64,000 bases of DNA from Macrotrachela quadricornifera (GCA_022393335.1 JAJEKB010000382.1:568720-632719), one strand, 5' to 3'; counted from the first letter of the stretch, positions 39,701 through 51,453 are shown. The notes: generated from the sequence alone by a model not told the origin. A program made the numbers and translations.

Positions 39701-41112
39701 TCATAGTTCAGTATGCGTTTTAAGACATGTTTTAAATATATGTTCAAGTCTGTAAATGCTTGTTGATAATTGCGTAAAGCCATTAATAAGTGAAACAATT
39801 TCTGAACGTTGTAATTGTATTGGATTTTCTGAAAAAAGAATTTTTAATGATGTACCTAAAAATAAATAAATTAAAAATCTAAAAATATTTCTTTTCTTAT
39901 ATTTTTACCTAATGCTTGTATTTGTAATTTTCCCCATAATTTACATTTATCACATCCAACACAATCCATAATTCGACTTATATTTCGAAAATGTTCTTTA
40001 AATTCAATTTTTAATTGTTCATTACCATTTTTAAATAAATCATTCTCATTAAAATGATATGCAAATGGTTCAATTTCTTTTAATAAATTATCTGTTAATA
40101 ATTGTTTTGTATGTAAATCATCTGTTTGATTTCCAGTAAAATATGTTTGACTTTGGAAATATTCTCGTGCTTTATATATAGCACGTAATTCAATTAAATA
40201 AATAAAATAAAGATTTTTTAACCATGTTGGACCTTCACCATCTGTTTTTTCAGGATCAAAACGATGTTTAAATTCATTAAGATTTGGTCCCCATCGTCCA
40301 TCTGAACCTGAATAACCTCCACCTAATGTTGGAAAAAAATATTGTGCACATAAATGTATACTAATACTTGAATGAAGGCCGGAGATAAGACGATAAAATG
40401 TTCGTCCTTCAAGACACATTTTATCTGCATTTAAACGTTTTTGTCGTAAATTATAATAAACTTTTGAATCAGGAAAAAAAAAACAATTTTCATTATAAAT
40501 TGCTGACCAAATTCTTTGTGTTGATACACCTGAATAACCAGTATAACGTTCAATATTAAGTAATAAATCAATATATTCCAAATCAGTTGATGTTTCATCA
40601 TCAACATCACAAAAATTTTCTGATTGTATATCATCAAATTTCACCCAATTTTCAATTGTTTGTTTATGTTCATCACTTAAATTTTTATTAACTAAACCAA
40701 GAGTTGAATTTGTATCAATTGATGAACATTGTTCTGTTTGTTTTGTAGTAGTTTCTATACGATTAAGTTTATTACTATTAAATGTTTCACGTAATGTTTC
40801 AGGTAATTTTTCAAATGCACAAGGTTTTATCGCACATGTTCGAAGTGAACATTGACCCTGATCAAGCCAAAATTGACATTTTTTTTTAAGATTAACTGGA
40901 TAAAATCGAAAATAATTTTTTTGAACTATTTTTTGTAATAATGGATATAAACGTTCATTATTAAGTTGATTTAAATCAGATATACGACAATTACAATCAT
41001 CAACCATATCATTTGTACGAGATAATTGACATTCTTCATTTGCTGAAACTATATTTACATAGTTACAAGAAAAAATTATGATTATAAATAAAAACCAAAT
41101 TTTTAAAGCCAT
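39701..41112 (-). CDS. ERO1: ER oxidoreductin (ERO1)
   Basis: A large exon (to about 39910) plus a short final exon ending at TGA 39701 encode about 450 residues. A signal peptide is clear (MALKIWFLFIIIIFSCNYVN). The flexible-loop and outer cysteines are present (QCSLRTCAIKPC, like the family's CALRDCAVKPC). So is the FAD-binding core: YSGVSTQRIWSAIYNENCF, GLHSSISIHLC, LGGGYSGSDGRWGPN and LKNLYFIYLIELRAI. The active-site CVGCDKCKLWGKLQIQALG is the CxxCxxC. ERO1 reoxidises PDI with O2 in the ER lumen. It lies head-to-head with cornichon, another ER protein, 434 nt apart. Confidence 0.96.
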
Positions 41113-41546
41113 TTGTATCTGAAGAAATATGAATGAATAATTAAAGTTTTTTTTTTTGACTTTTTTTGAATATATAAACTGAAAGATGATCGTCTACGTG
41201 TCTCTATCAGACTGATTCATTTGTGACAACACAGAGAAAAAAATGCCAGATAGACAAAAAAAGAATCATAAATATCACTATCCAATCATTATCGTTCACG
41301 ACATGTTAGTTTGTCATTCGTAATAACGAATCAAAATATTGAATGACTAACTAATTTATTCATAGCGCTTAAATTCTATTCGATATATATAAACCAATAA
41401 AAACTAAGCTTCATCCTCATCATTTATTTTATTTGTTTATTTAAAATCCAATTTCATTTGTTTTTATATTTTATATATTATCTTTGCAAAAGAAAAACTA
41501 CTAGACAAACAAACAAATTTTCAGCAATTTGATATTCAGATTACAT
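41113..41546. promoter_or_regulatory. shared divergent upstream region of ERO1 and cornichon
   Basis: 434 nt between divergent starts. An acceptor-like TTCTTCAG lies 6 nt before the ERO1 ATG (41119-41120). An ACGTG core is seen near 41195 but its context is not a convincing unfolded-protein-response element. Confidence 0.4.
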
Positions 41547-42037
41547 ATGGCTTTTACATTCGTTGCTTTAGCATATATTATTGCACTTGTTCTTACAGCT
41601 TTACTTATCTTTTTTGCTATATGGCATGTAAGTATCATCATAAAAAAAGATAAATAAAAATCATAATTATTATCTTTATATAGATAATTGCATTTGATGA
41701 ATTAAAAAATGATCATAAAAATCCTATTGAACAATGTAAATCATTAAATCCATTAATTATTCCTGAATATGGAACACATATATTTATAAATTTTTTATTT
41801 CTTTTGGGTGGTGAATGGTTAACATTATTTCTAAATATGCCATTAATTGCATATCATATAAATAAATTTCGTACACGTCCAGTTATGAGTGGATTTGGTA
41901 TATATGATCCAACATCAATAATGAATGCTCAAATATTAAGTTTAGCACAACGTGAAGGTTGGATTAAACTTGGCTTTTATATGATTACATTTTTTTATTA
42001 TCTTTATTGTATGATTGCTGAACTTATTCGTGATTAA
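41547..42037 (+). CDS. CNIH1: cornichon, ER export receptor
   Basis: Two exons, 41547-41627 and 41684-42037, encode 144 residues, the normal length. MAFTFVALAYIIALVLTALL (TM1) is followed by HIIAFDELKNDHKNPIEQC, EWLTLFLNMPLIAYHI, RPVMSGFGIYDPT and GWIKLGFYMITFFYYLYCMI, all typical of CNIH1/Erv14. The protein is a COPII cargo receptor for transmembrane growth factors and receptors. It is the first gene of a tight plus-strand cluster; RMC1 starts 180 nt after its stop. Confidence 0.96.
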
Positions 42038-42216
42038 ATCAAAAAAGAGATGATTCCATCATTAAAATATAACTTCATTTATCGGTTTTTCTTTTCTAGT
42101 TTATAATTTGTTTTTGTTAGAAAAATGAACAAAAGACAATAAAAATAAACGAGCAAAACAAACTATATATACATATATGTGTTGTAGATTTTTGTTTGTC
42201 TATTTGATTATTTTAG

Positions 42217-45200
42217 ATGACAAATAATCCATCTGGTTTTTTTCTTAAATTATCCTCTCAGCCAATTGTTTTTGAGCCAATTAGTAATGGTACAAGTGTA
42301 TTTTATGACAAAGATAATCAACAATTATTTTGTGTTCGTGGTTCAGGTGCAATGGGTAAGAATAAATAAAAAATAATTTAAAAATATTTTTTTAGATTAA
42401 AAGGAAAAAGAAAAAGTAAACATGTCTTATGAACATGAAGAAAATACTGATAGTTTTCGTTTTACTCGACGTAAAAAACAAAATCGTCGAGTTATATTAA
42501 ATACATCATTAAATAATAATGAAATATTATTTAATCATGAACAATTAATAAAAAATCTTGAAAATAAAATTGAATTAATTCGTACAAGTTATTTTTGGTT
42601 AGAATTTAAAAAATATTTTTTACAATGGATTAATCGTCAAATAACATTAAAAATTGATATATTATCATATGGTCTTGGTCATATAAATCAATCAATATCA
42701 TCACAATATCAATATGCATTATTAAAATTAATTGAAGAATTATTTGAAAATAAAATTGAAAAAATTTATCTTTATGATCCAATATGGACAAAAGATGAAT
42801 ATGAATTTCTTGAAAAAACAAATCATTATTTAAAATATGAAATATTAAATGAAAATAATCAAGCTTATCATATAATAAATAAATCATCATTTATTTATAT
42901 TCCATTTTGTTCAAAACCTATACATAATAATTTACTTTATTCAAATTGGAATAAAGATAAATTAAAAAATATTTTATTTTATGGTAATAGTCTTGAAAAA
43001 TTTTCTAATGAAATACAATTTAATGAAGAAAAATTTTTTTATATTTATCAAACAACAAGTTTTTCAACAGAAATTTTTTTACCATCATTTGAATATTATA
43101 TTAATGCATTTAATGAACAAGTATTTATATTATTCGATAGAATAATTGTACCAATAATTAATGAAAGAAATATTATACAAAGAAAAAAAGACAAAAATAA
43201 AAATATTCTTGAAAATAAAAATCAATTAAAAAAAATAACAATTGAACAAGTTCTCGAACATATTTGGTCTACAAATATTAAACCGATTTATTCGAATGAG
43301 GACGAAATTGTTGTAAGCTTGCATTGTAATATAAATATATAATATAATCTTGTTATCTTTAAAAAAGAAAAGAATATGTTTTGAAACAATAAAATATATT
43401 TTATTTTGTTTTATTTTTTTTTTATTTTAGGCGTAACTGTTAAAGGTCAACGTCATGAACAAGCTTATTCATTTCGTCTTGAAGATAAAGGTGCAATACA
43501 ATCAATTAAATTTAATTCTGATCTATCTGTATTAGCAATAAAACGTAATTCAAATTCAGTTGAATTTCTTAATTTTGCACCTATACCACAAATAACATTA
43601 TCATCACGTACAGCATCAACAACAGCTACAATACTTCAACCAGATGCTATTGAATATTCACAATTATCAAAAACAAAATCAAGTAAATTATATGATTTTA
43701 ATTGGTTATCAGATAAAGAAATTATTTTTGTTACTGATCAATCAATTGAACATTATTTATTAAATGCAGAAAAACGAACATTACGTCCACTTAAACAACA
43801 TTTAATACCAAATGCAAATTGGCAATTATTTTCACGTGAAATGAATCTTTTACTTATATCAGCTGGTTCACCATCAGGAAATTCATTAATACCATTTTCA
43901 TTTCATAAAACACAACAACAACAACAACAACAATTAATTAAATTACCAAAATTTGAAGTTGATTTACCACAAGCATCTAGTCAACGTTCAAATTCTGTAT
44001 TATCAAATTCATCAACACAATCAGCAAGTAGACGATGTTATGAACTTACTGAACGTGATTGTATGCTTGCAACTATCTATAATAAAGCTTATCTATTAGT
44101 TATTCGTCAAGTATTTCGAGTTGCTGGTTAGTATTTTATTTTATTTATAAATTATATAGATAAAATAATATTTTTTTTATTTTTTAGGACAAGGTTCAGT
44201 TGAAGTCGTACTTTATCAAATAGAAGATGATCATAAACCTGCTCAAAAACGTCATATATTAAGATTAAATTTACATGGAAAATGTGCATTAAATGTTGTA
44301 GATAATCTTATTTTAATTCATCATCAACCAACAAAAGCAACATATATATATGATATAGAAGAAATATCAACATCACAACATGATGGTTTTCAAACAATAC
44401 ATGAACCATTACTTTCTCAATTATCTATTCAACCAGTTAATATTAATTGGCAATTACTTTCATCATCTATGTCAATAATACCAACAACAATTGAACTTTA
44501 TTCATCAAATTGGATTGTGTTTTTACCAAATGTTATTATTGATGTTAAAATGGGTTGTTTATGGTATTTATCAATTAATTTAGATTATTTACTTGATCTT
44601 ATAAATGATCGTTTACTTTTAATTGATATATTATTACGACGAGCCAATGGTAAAGCATCAATACTTACTTTACTTCGAACTTTATTAACAAATGTTATTG
44701 CACCTGTACAAATTGATTCAAATAATTTATCACATATAAGTTCAAGTAATGTACTTGATTGGTGGATTGAAATGATTGATAAAATAAATCGTGTTTATAT
44801 TGAAAATTCTTCTAATCGTCCATTATTAGATCAATCAGATATATATTCTGTACTTTCATTATTTTCAACAATTGTACCAATATCATCAATAGGAAATGCT
44901 ACAACATTTAATCGTTCATTATCAATGGCATCAAATGATACAACAGTAGATGAAAATGATCAAACAAAAGCATTAAAATTTGCTACAAGTATTGTTATTG
45001 AATATATTCGTTCATTAAATGATTATAATATTCCAGTACAAGATTTTATTTATGAATTACTTGTTAATTTACTTATTAAAAATAATCAATTTTTTCAACT
45101 TCAACAATTAATTCAATATCAAGTTTTAACAGATTCATTAAAACTCGGTAAAAATAAGCAATTAAAATTATTATCGAAGATTAGGATGTTGTAGATTTGA

Positions 45201-45827
45201 TTTTGTATCTAGATTTCGATTTTTTCTTTCTGTTTTCAGAAAATAGTATAACTGATCTTTGAAAATATGTGTGTCTTTTCGAAAAAAAAAGCTTCATTTC
45301 CATAGTAAATACTTTTGAAAAGTCAGAATTTGATTCTGTATATTCCCATCAAAAATACCAATAATTCTAATCATGAAATTATTTATTTATTTTTCTTTCT
45401 AGCTTGTCTACTTCTTGCACTTTCCAATAAACAACAACCAACAACACAAATAGCACTTGATATGCTTAAACGTTTAACAAGAGCAAATGAAGAAATTGTT
45501 GAAATACTTCTTGGAAATAATTATATTATTGAAGCATTACAATTTTCTATAGAACATTTACCAATAACACGAACATTAGCACGTAAACTTCTTGAAGCAG
45601 CAATAAAATCTGATGAACTTTTATCATCAACAACATCGAATCAAAAAATTCTTTTTTTTACTGTTTATACATTTTTTGAAGAATATTTTCAACGAACACC
45701 AACACTAAATGCAATAACTCAATTAACATTACCAAATAATGAACAAAAAGATGAACTTGAAATGTTTAAAACATTGTTTAATTTACATTTTCGTAATCAA
45801 GATACAGATGTTGCTAATATTCAGTGA
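42217..45827 (+). CDS. RMC1: RMC1 (regulator of MON1-CCZ1, C18orf8/Mic1)
   Basis: Four exons: 42217-42355, 43431-44126, 44188-45147, 45403-45827. Joints GAMG/VTVKG, VAG/QGSVEVVLY and SLKL/ACLLLAL restore family order. Recognisable blocks: QPIVFEPISNGTSVFYDKDN, YSFRLEDKGAIQSIKFNS, KLPKFEVDLPQA, LDQSDIYSVLSLF and QIALDMLKRLTRANEEIVEI. The N-terminal half is a WD40-like propeller and the C-terminal half is the helical Mic1 domain. With MON1-CCZ1 it forms the Rab7 exchange factor of late endosomes. A (CAA)n Gln tract lies near 43915. The first intron (1,075 nt) contains an entire SRR1-like gene. TTATTTTAG ends directly before the ATG. Confidence 0.92.
42422..43342 (+). CDS. SRRD: SRR1-like protein, nested in RMC1 intron 1
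   Basis: Single open frame of 306 residues, same strand as its host. The SRR1 domain is clear: DILSYGLGHINQSISSQYQY, ALLKLIEELF, IYLYDPIWTKDEYEFLE, FIYIPFCSKPIHNNLLYSNW, LFYGNSLEKF and FLPSFEYYINAFNEQ. SRR1/BER1 proteins are linked to circadian input in plants and to heme or microtubule phenotypes elsewhere; the biochemical role is unclear. The N-terminal 30 residues are basic (RRKKQNRR). An acceptor-like ATATTTTTTTAG ends 27 nt before the ATG, and an AATAAA lies at about 43388, before the host acceptor. The gene seems to have its own mRNA ends. Confidence 0.88.
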   Translation: MSYEHEENTDSFRFTRRKKQNRRVILNTSLNNNEILFNHEQLIKNLENKIELIRTSYFWLEFKKYFLQWINRQITLKIDILSYGLGHINQSISSQYQYALLKLIEELFENKIEKIYLYDPIWTKDEYEFLEKTNHYLKYEILNENNQAYHIINKSSFIYIPFCSKPIHNNLLYSNWNKDKLKNILFYGNSLEKFSNEIQFNEEKFFYIYQTTSFSTEIFLPSFEYYINAFNEQVFILFDRIIVPIINERNIIQRKKDKNKNILENKNQLKKITIEQVLEHIWSTNIKPIYSNEDEIVVSLHCNINI

Positions 45828-45907
45828 TTATAATTTATATTTTTCATTTTATTATTTTTCATGATTATATTTTGTTGATTGAGATTTCTATATCTTTTTT
45901 TTTCAAG

Positions 45908-46240
45908 ATGGAACGAAATAATAATTTTAAATTACGTTCAATTTTACTTGAAATCGATCGTAATCTAGCAAATATTGACCGTCAAAGACTTTGTTCTCTT
46001 ATCGATTGTGACGATGTTCCACGTCGATATCTTGATATTATTGCTAAAGATGGTTCAGCACCGATGAATAATATATGGGAAACATTATTTGATAGACGAA
46101 AAATTACTGTTGATAATGTAAATTATCTTATTGAACGTCTTGAAAAAATTCAACGTTCAGATTTGGCACGATTACTTAGAAATTATTGTCCTCTACCATT
46201 TTCATTATCAACTACACCTTCAACAGACACAAAAGATTAA
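45908..46240 (+). CDS. small death-effector-domain protein
   Basis: 110 residues, intronless: MERNNNFKLRSILLEIDRNL at the start. The pattern of six helices fits a DED: LLEIDRNLANIDRQRLCSLI, then VPRRYLDIIA, NNIWETLFDRRKI, NVNYLIERLEKIQRSDLARL, with the RxDLxxLL-like block near the end. Almost nothing else is in the protein, so it is a DED-only type, as in adaptor or FLIP-like regulators of caspase signalling. Partners cannot be deduced. The ATG directly follows TTTTTTTTCAAG and lies 80 nt after the RMC1 stop. CARD or Pyrin members of the same superfamily are alternatives. Confidence 0.65.
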   Translation: MERNNNFKLRSILLEIDRNLANIDRQRLCSLIDCDDVPRRYLDIIAKDGSAPMNNIWETLFDRRKITVDNVNYLIERLEKIQRSDLARLLRNYCPLPFSLSTTPSTDTKD

Positions 46241-47184
46241 ATAGAACAACATACAAATAATATCAAATTTATTTTATTCGTATTAATCTGTAGAATTTAT
46301 TCGGAAGATACTTATACATGTATCAATATTATTCATCATTCTTGATTTTAGTTTATAAAAAAAAGGAATATAATGTTTTTTTTGTAACTATTTTATAGTA
46401 AATAATATTACATATGAGAGAGAAGATAATTATCTTTTAATTGTATTGGTAATAGAAAAATTTTCAACAAGCTCGTAGTCAGGTATTTTCGAAGGGGAAG
46501 GGTTTTATGGCGAAAAACACTTTTCAGGGGTGCAAAAATTTTAATTGTCGTGCCTCCCTCCAGGATATATGTGTTCCAAGGGATTGGCTACAACGCTGTT
46601 TTCCAATCGAAATTTTCAACGATGTTATTTAGTTAAAAATACATGATATTTATATATACAAGTTACTCATTATAACAAGGTTGATTCGGATGATGTAAAG
46701 ATATGATTAGATGAGAAAAATAAAAATATGCAAATTTTGTTTCTGTAAAATTTAGAAAAGTAATGTTCACCTACAAAGATGAACTAAAATAAATACTTAG
46801 TATTGATTATTTTAAAGCTGTGATATGAACTATTTATTTCTTCATATCATGATGAACATCAAATCATTTTTTGATTATTCATCTTATTGTCGATCAAAAG
46901 GTAAAGAGAAAGCTTGACGCCTCATGACCGTATAAAAAAAAAATAATTTCGTAGTGCGAAATCATTAATCTAGATATTATGACATTTCACACGCCCTAAG
47001 TGAATAGAGTCAATTTCAAAACAAGCATGCATCATTTAACAGAAGAAAAGAAAAAAAATGTGTATAAATAACCATTAATTCATTATTTGTCTATATTAGC
47101 TAGCTATATGATACATATGAATATATATGTCATTCATCGAAACAGTTGATTTCATACAGAAAACAATCATCATTTATTATAGTC
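46241..47184. other. intergenic, DED gene to symporter
   Basis: About 940 nt. A less AT-rich block at 46480-46610 (GGGGAAGGG, CCTCCCTCCAGG) differs from its surroundings and may be a repeat remnant. No ORF was recognised in it. Confidence 0.4.
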
Positions 47185-48833
47185 ATGACTATTTCGAATA
47201 ATGGCCATACGAATAACAAACTTGATACTATAGAATTAACATGTATTGAAGAAGATAGTAGTATTAAAACCAATGAAAGTGGAATATCAAATGATCCAAA
47301 TGAAAAAAAACTTCTTTTCAAAATCGATCTTCATCTTATACCAACAATGACGTTACTTTATCTTTTAAGTTATCTTGATCGAGTTAATATTGGACAAGCT
47401 AAAATAGATGGTCTTTTGGAATCATTAAAACTTACAAGTGCCCAATATAATGCATGTTTAAGTGTTTTCTTTGCTACTTATGTTATATTTGAAATTCCAT
47501 CGAATTTAGTTCTTAAAAAACTTCGACCAAGTCGATGGATACCAATGATTATGGTTGCATGGGGAATTGTTATGACACTTATGGGTCTTGTCCAATCTTA
47601 CGGTGGACTTCTTGCTTGTCGACTTGTACTAGGCGCTGCTGAATCTGGTCTCTTTCCAGGTAAATAAAAACCATTAGAAATATATAAATTTATACTATTG
47701 TATTATATATATATTTAGGTGCTGCTTTTTATCTATCAAGTTGGTATAAAAGACGTGAACTATCTTGGCGTATAAGTATACTTTTTTCTGCTGCTGCATT
47801 AGCTGGTGCATTTGGTGGTATTCTTGCATTTGCTATTGGAAGAATGAATGGCATAGGTGGACAAGAAGGTTGGCGATGGATTTTTTATATTGAAGGCATT
47901 CTTACTGTTATTGTTGGAGGATTAGCTTTCTATTTAATCAATGATTTTCCATCAGATCGACCAAAATTTTTAACAGAAAAAGAATGTGATCGAATAATTA
48001 GCCGTTTACAAGATGATGCTGGTCCTGGTGCTGGTGAACATTTTAGTTGGAAACAAGTTCGTGCAGCATTTTCAGATTGGAAAATTTATATATTTTGTCT
48101 ATGTTACATTGGTATTGTTCAACCATTTTATTCTTTATCACTTTTCTCACCAACAATTGTTCAAAGTCTTGGTTTTAAGAGTTATCGTGCTCAACTTATG
48201 ACGGCACCTCCATATGCATTTTCATTTGTAACTACAATGGCAACAGCTTATTTTTCAGATAAATATGCTCGACGTGTAATTTTTATTTTATTTTGGTTAT
48301 TGATAACTATTATTGGTTTTATTATTTTAATTGTTGTACAAGACTTAAATGTAAAATATTTTGCTGTTTTTTTAACAGCAGGTGGCATTTCCCCATGCGT
48401 AGCAACATGTATTACTTTTCTTTCGGGTAATATTAGTCCACATACAAAACGAGCTACTGCATTAGCTTTTATGTTATCTGTTGGTAATAGTGGTGGAGCA
48501 ATTAGTGGTCAAATTTATCGAACACAAGATGCACCTCGTTTTATTTTTGGTCATGCAATTAATCTTGGATTTTGTGCAATGGGTTTTATTACTGCTTGTA
48601 TATTATTTATAAGTCTTCGATTAGAAAATCGTCGTCGTGATCGTTTATATGGTCCTATATTGATTCATGGTAGCAAGACAACATTTGAGACAACAGATTC
48701 AGACAAAGTTGTTGTAGATGTATGTGGTTTAGGAAGTGAAGAAGATAGACAAAAATGGGGCTATGAAAATTTATCAGACGAAGAAATTCGAGATTTAGGT
48801 GATAAACATGCAGCATGGCGTTATATATTATAA
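47185..48833 (+). CDS. anion:cation symporter (MFS, Dal5/TNA1 fungal type)
   Basis: Two exons, 47185-47659 and 47719-48833, encode about 530 residues; an in-frame ATG also lies at 47146. Twelve transmembrane segments. Motifs of the fungal ACS/allantoate-permease family: LLYLLSYLDRVNIGQAKIDG, FEIPSNLVLKKLRPSRWIPM, MVAWGIVMTLMGLVQSYGGL, GAAESGLFPG, GWRWIFYIEGILTVIVGG, FLSGNISPHTKRATALAFML and the C-terminal NLSDEEIRDLGDKHAAWRYI. Such proteins import nicotinate, allantoate, pantothenate or similar anions with H+. These phrases are characteristic of fungal sequences and unusual in animals, suggesting horizontal transfer. It has gained a host-like intron of 59 nt. Confidence 0.9.
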
Positions 48834-50077
48834 TATTTTATTTTTATATTTTATGTATATTTTATGATACGTTGAATTCTTGTTTTTACTAAACAATAGA
48901 AATTTCAAAGTTTAACTGCTTTTTTTTGTCAATATCTTAGTAACAATATCCTTTATTGTTCACAACTAAATGAAGATTGAGTTAAAACATTTGATGTGTT
49001 GTACATATTTAATAATCACTTGCACAAATATCGGAGGATTAGTAACGGATAGTCTAAAATAAAATGGACATTTTTATTTTGTGTTTTTGAGATACTTTTC
49101 AGGTAACTAAGAAGTTGGTTCAAAGGTCATTTGATAGAGCGTTTTCGGCTCTAAAAAATCCAATCATATATTTCATTAATTTACAAAACAGTGCTGAATA
49201 GTCAAAATGTTGATGGCTTTTCGATATATAATGTTGTAATTGAGAGCAGATGATGCTAGAAAACTTTCTAGTAGATGCAGAACTATCATTGAGATTAGAC
49301 TGCTTCTTCGTTCCTTCATCTAAATTGTCAACATTTTTGGCACATCAATTAATTAGTGTTTTCGAGCAATATGAAATTTTTAAAAAGAAAATCGTAAAAC
49401 TACTATTCAAACAACACAATGTAAGCATGATGCATGAATAAATTTATTATTCGTTTTAAAATTATCTTGTTAGTAGTGAAATGTTAAGAAACATTTTATT
49501 TCTCAATGTATAGATAAATTAAATGAAAACGAACTTTTTATCTGATGAACCTATGATGAAAAGGTGATAGAAGTGTCATTAAATGATTAATTAGGTCAAC
49601 TACACAATAAATTATAACCTATTTCTTCCATCGCAACTTCACCTTTTATCAGTTCGTATCTGCACTATCCTGGAAAATAATGAAATATTATGTAATGTAA
49701 GAAAATGACCTATCAAATGATCTCAGAATCAATTTCCTAGAAAGTATTTAAAAAAATATAGGATAAAAGTTATACTAATATTTAAGAAAAATAAATTCTA
49801 TGATTGATTTATATTCATTGAAATTTTAACACATTTTTAACAAATTTGAAAATCAAAACAACCCTAGAAATAATTCTAAACATCATTTTTTTTTCTTTCT
49901 TTCTTTCTTTCTTCTCTATTTATTATATATTCTCGACGATGAAAATAATGGATAGATTCTTATCTATATATTCCTATTGTTTCTTTCAATTCTATCGATT
50001 ATATCACAAATATTTAAATATATTTCGTTTATAAGAATAAAATGAAATTTTGTTCAAATTTTCTTTTTAGATTTCTT
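48834..50077. other. intergenic, symporter to dUTPase
   Basis: About 1.2 kb. Contains imperfect inverted repeats (about 49085-49200 against 49640-49745). A 63-codon frame at 49250 has no family resemblance. A (TTTC)n run lies near 49890-49910. Confidence 0.45.
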
Positions 50078-51089
50078 ATGTCACCAACAAAATCTATATT
50101 ACGTTTTGCTAAACTTAGTGAAAATGCATTTTCACCATTGAAAGGTTCAGCATATGCAGCTGGTTGGGATCTTCGAAGGTTTATATATTTCATTTTAAAT
50201 AAAAATATTTATTTTATCAATAGTTTTATTTTTAGTGCTTATGATTATGTGTTACCAGCACGAGGCAAATTAACAGCTTTAACAGATATTCAAATAGCTG
50301 TACCAGATGGTTGTTATGGTCGAGTTGGTTAGTATTTTTATGATGTTCTTCAAAATAAAAATAGGAAAAGTGGAGAAAAATATTTGTCTGAAACAAAGTT
50401 ATTATTATTAAGTCACGTGAAACTTATTTAAACAATCTTTTTAAAGATTTGACTTTTTTTATTAGTAGTAGTATCTTTATCTCAACAAGAATTAATAAAA
50501 TGAAATACAAACATGAAAATTAATATGATCTTTATTTTAATAAGTATACGTTAGTCTGTTATTTTATAAGAAAATTACTCTGATTATTTTTCTTCTTTTG
50601 ATATAGAAATTAGAAAAAAAATCTTTTTCTTTTAGCACCACGTTCTGGTCTAGCTGCAAAATTTGGTATTGATGTTGGAGGTATGGATCAAATTCGATGT
50701 ACTATTTTATAAACTAAATTTTTTTTTGTATATTCAAATTAGCTGGTGTGATCGATGCTGATTATCGTGGTAATGTTGGTGTTGTATTATTCAATTATAA
50801 TGATTCAGATTTTATTAGTAAAATATAGTTTTATGTTTTATTTTTGAAGATATTAGAGTATGTCTTTTTTATTTTATTTTAGTTAAGAAAGGTGATCGTA
50901 TTGCTCAATTAATTTGTGAAAAAATTGAAATGGCTAATTTAATTGAAGAAGAAGTTTGTTTTTGTACTTCGATTAAATTAAATTTACTGTTTTTTTATAT
51001 CATAGAAACTTGATGAAACTGTACGTGGTTCAAATGGATTTGGTAGTAGTGGTGGATTCTCACATGTTGCTAATGGTACTTCACATTAA
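50078..51089 (+). CDS. DUT: dUTP diphosphatase (dUTPase)
   Basis: Six exons: 50078-50178, 50236-50327, 50636-50680, 50743-50817, 50883-50953, 51006-51089. All five trimeric-dUTPase motifs are present: AGWDLRSAYD (1), APRSGLA (2), [13 protein letters not shown] (3), GDRIAQLI (4) and [11 protein letters not shown] (5). The protein is about 155 residues, standard for a nuclear-type enzyme without a targeting extension. It hydrolyses dUTP to dUMP and PPi, keeping uracil out of DNA. An upstream in-frame ATG (50042) would add 12 residues, but an acceptor-like CTTTTTAG at 50070 argues for the start at 50078. The second intron is 308 nt. Confidence 0.95.
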
Positions 51090-51453
51090 TTGTTAATGAT
51101 AACAATGATTTATATATTTCTTGTCTGTCAGATATATTCATATTGAAATTTTCTGTTATATGTATGAATAAATTTTGAAAAAAAAATGAATTAAACCTCT
51201 TTTTCTGATATTATATTTCATCTGATATATGCAACTTGAATTTTATGCTTGTATTATATCGAAACCGCAAACTATCATAAGCGATTTCTCTCATAAGTTT
51301 ACTTTGTAATATAATAGAATGCTAGTATTTTTCGGAATGAGGACAAAAAAAATGGAATAGATGTTACAAAACATACAGTTCTGAAGCAAAAATTAGACAC
51401 ATATCCATTTAATCATTACTGATAAAAATGAATGAATTCTTCTTAGAAATATT
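51090..51453. other. 3' intergenic between convergent dUTPase and WAP genes
   Basis: AT-rich spacer of 364 nt with a polyadenylation-like AATAAA near 51168. No gene seen. Confidence 0.5.

Noticed and set aside
41190..41205. ACGTG core as an unfolded-protein-response element between ERO1 and cornichon
   Set aside because: Flanking bases do not match an XBP1/ATF6 site, and a single 5-mer has little weight.
49250..49441. 63-codon plus-strand frame
   Set aside because: Falls between imperfect inverted repeats with no family signal; likely chance.
50328..50635. Possible C/D snoRNA in the long dUTPase intron (TGATGT and CTGA)
   Set aside because: The C box is imperfect and no closing stem could be drawn.
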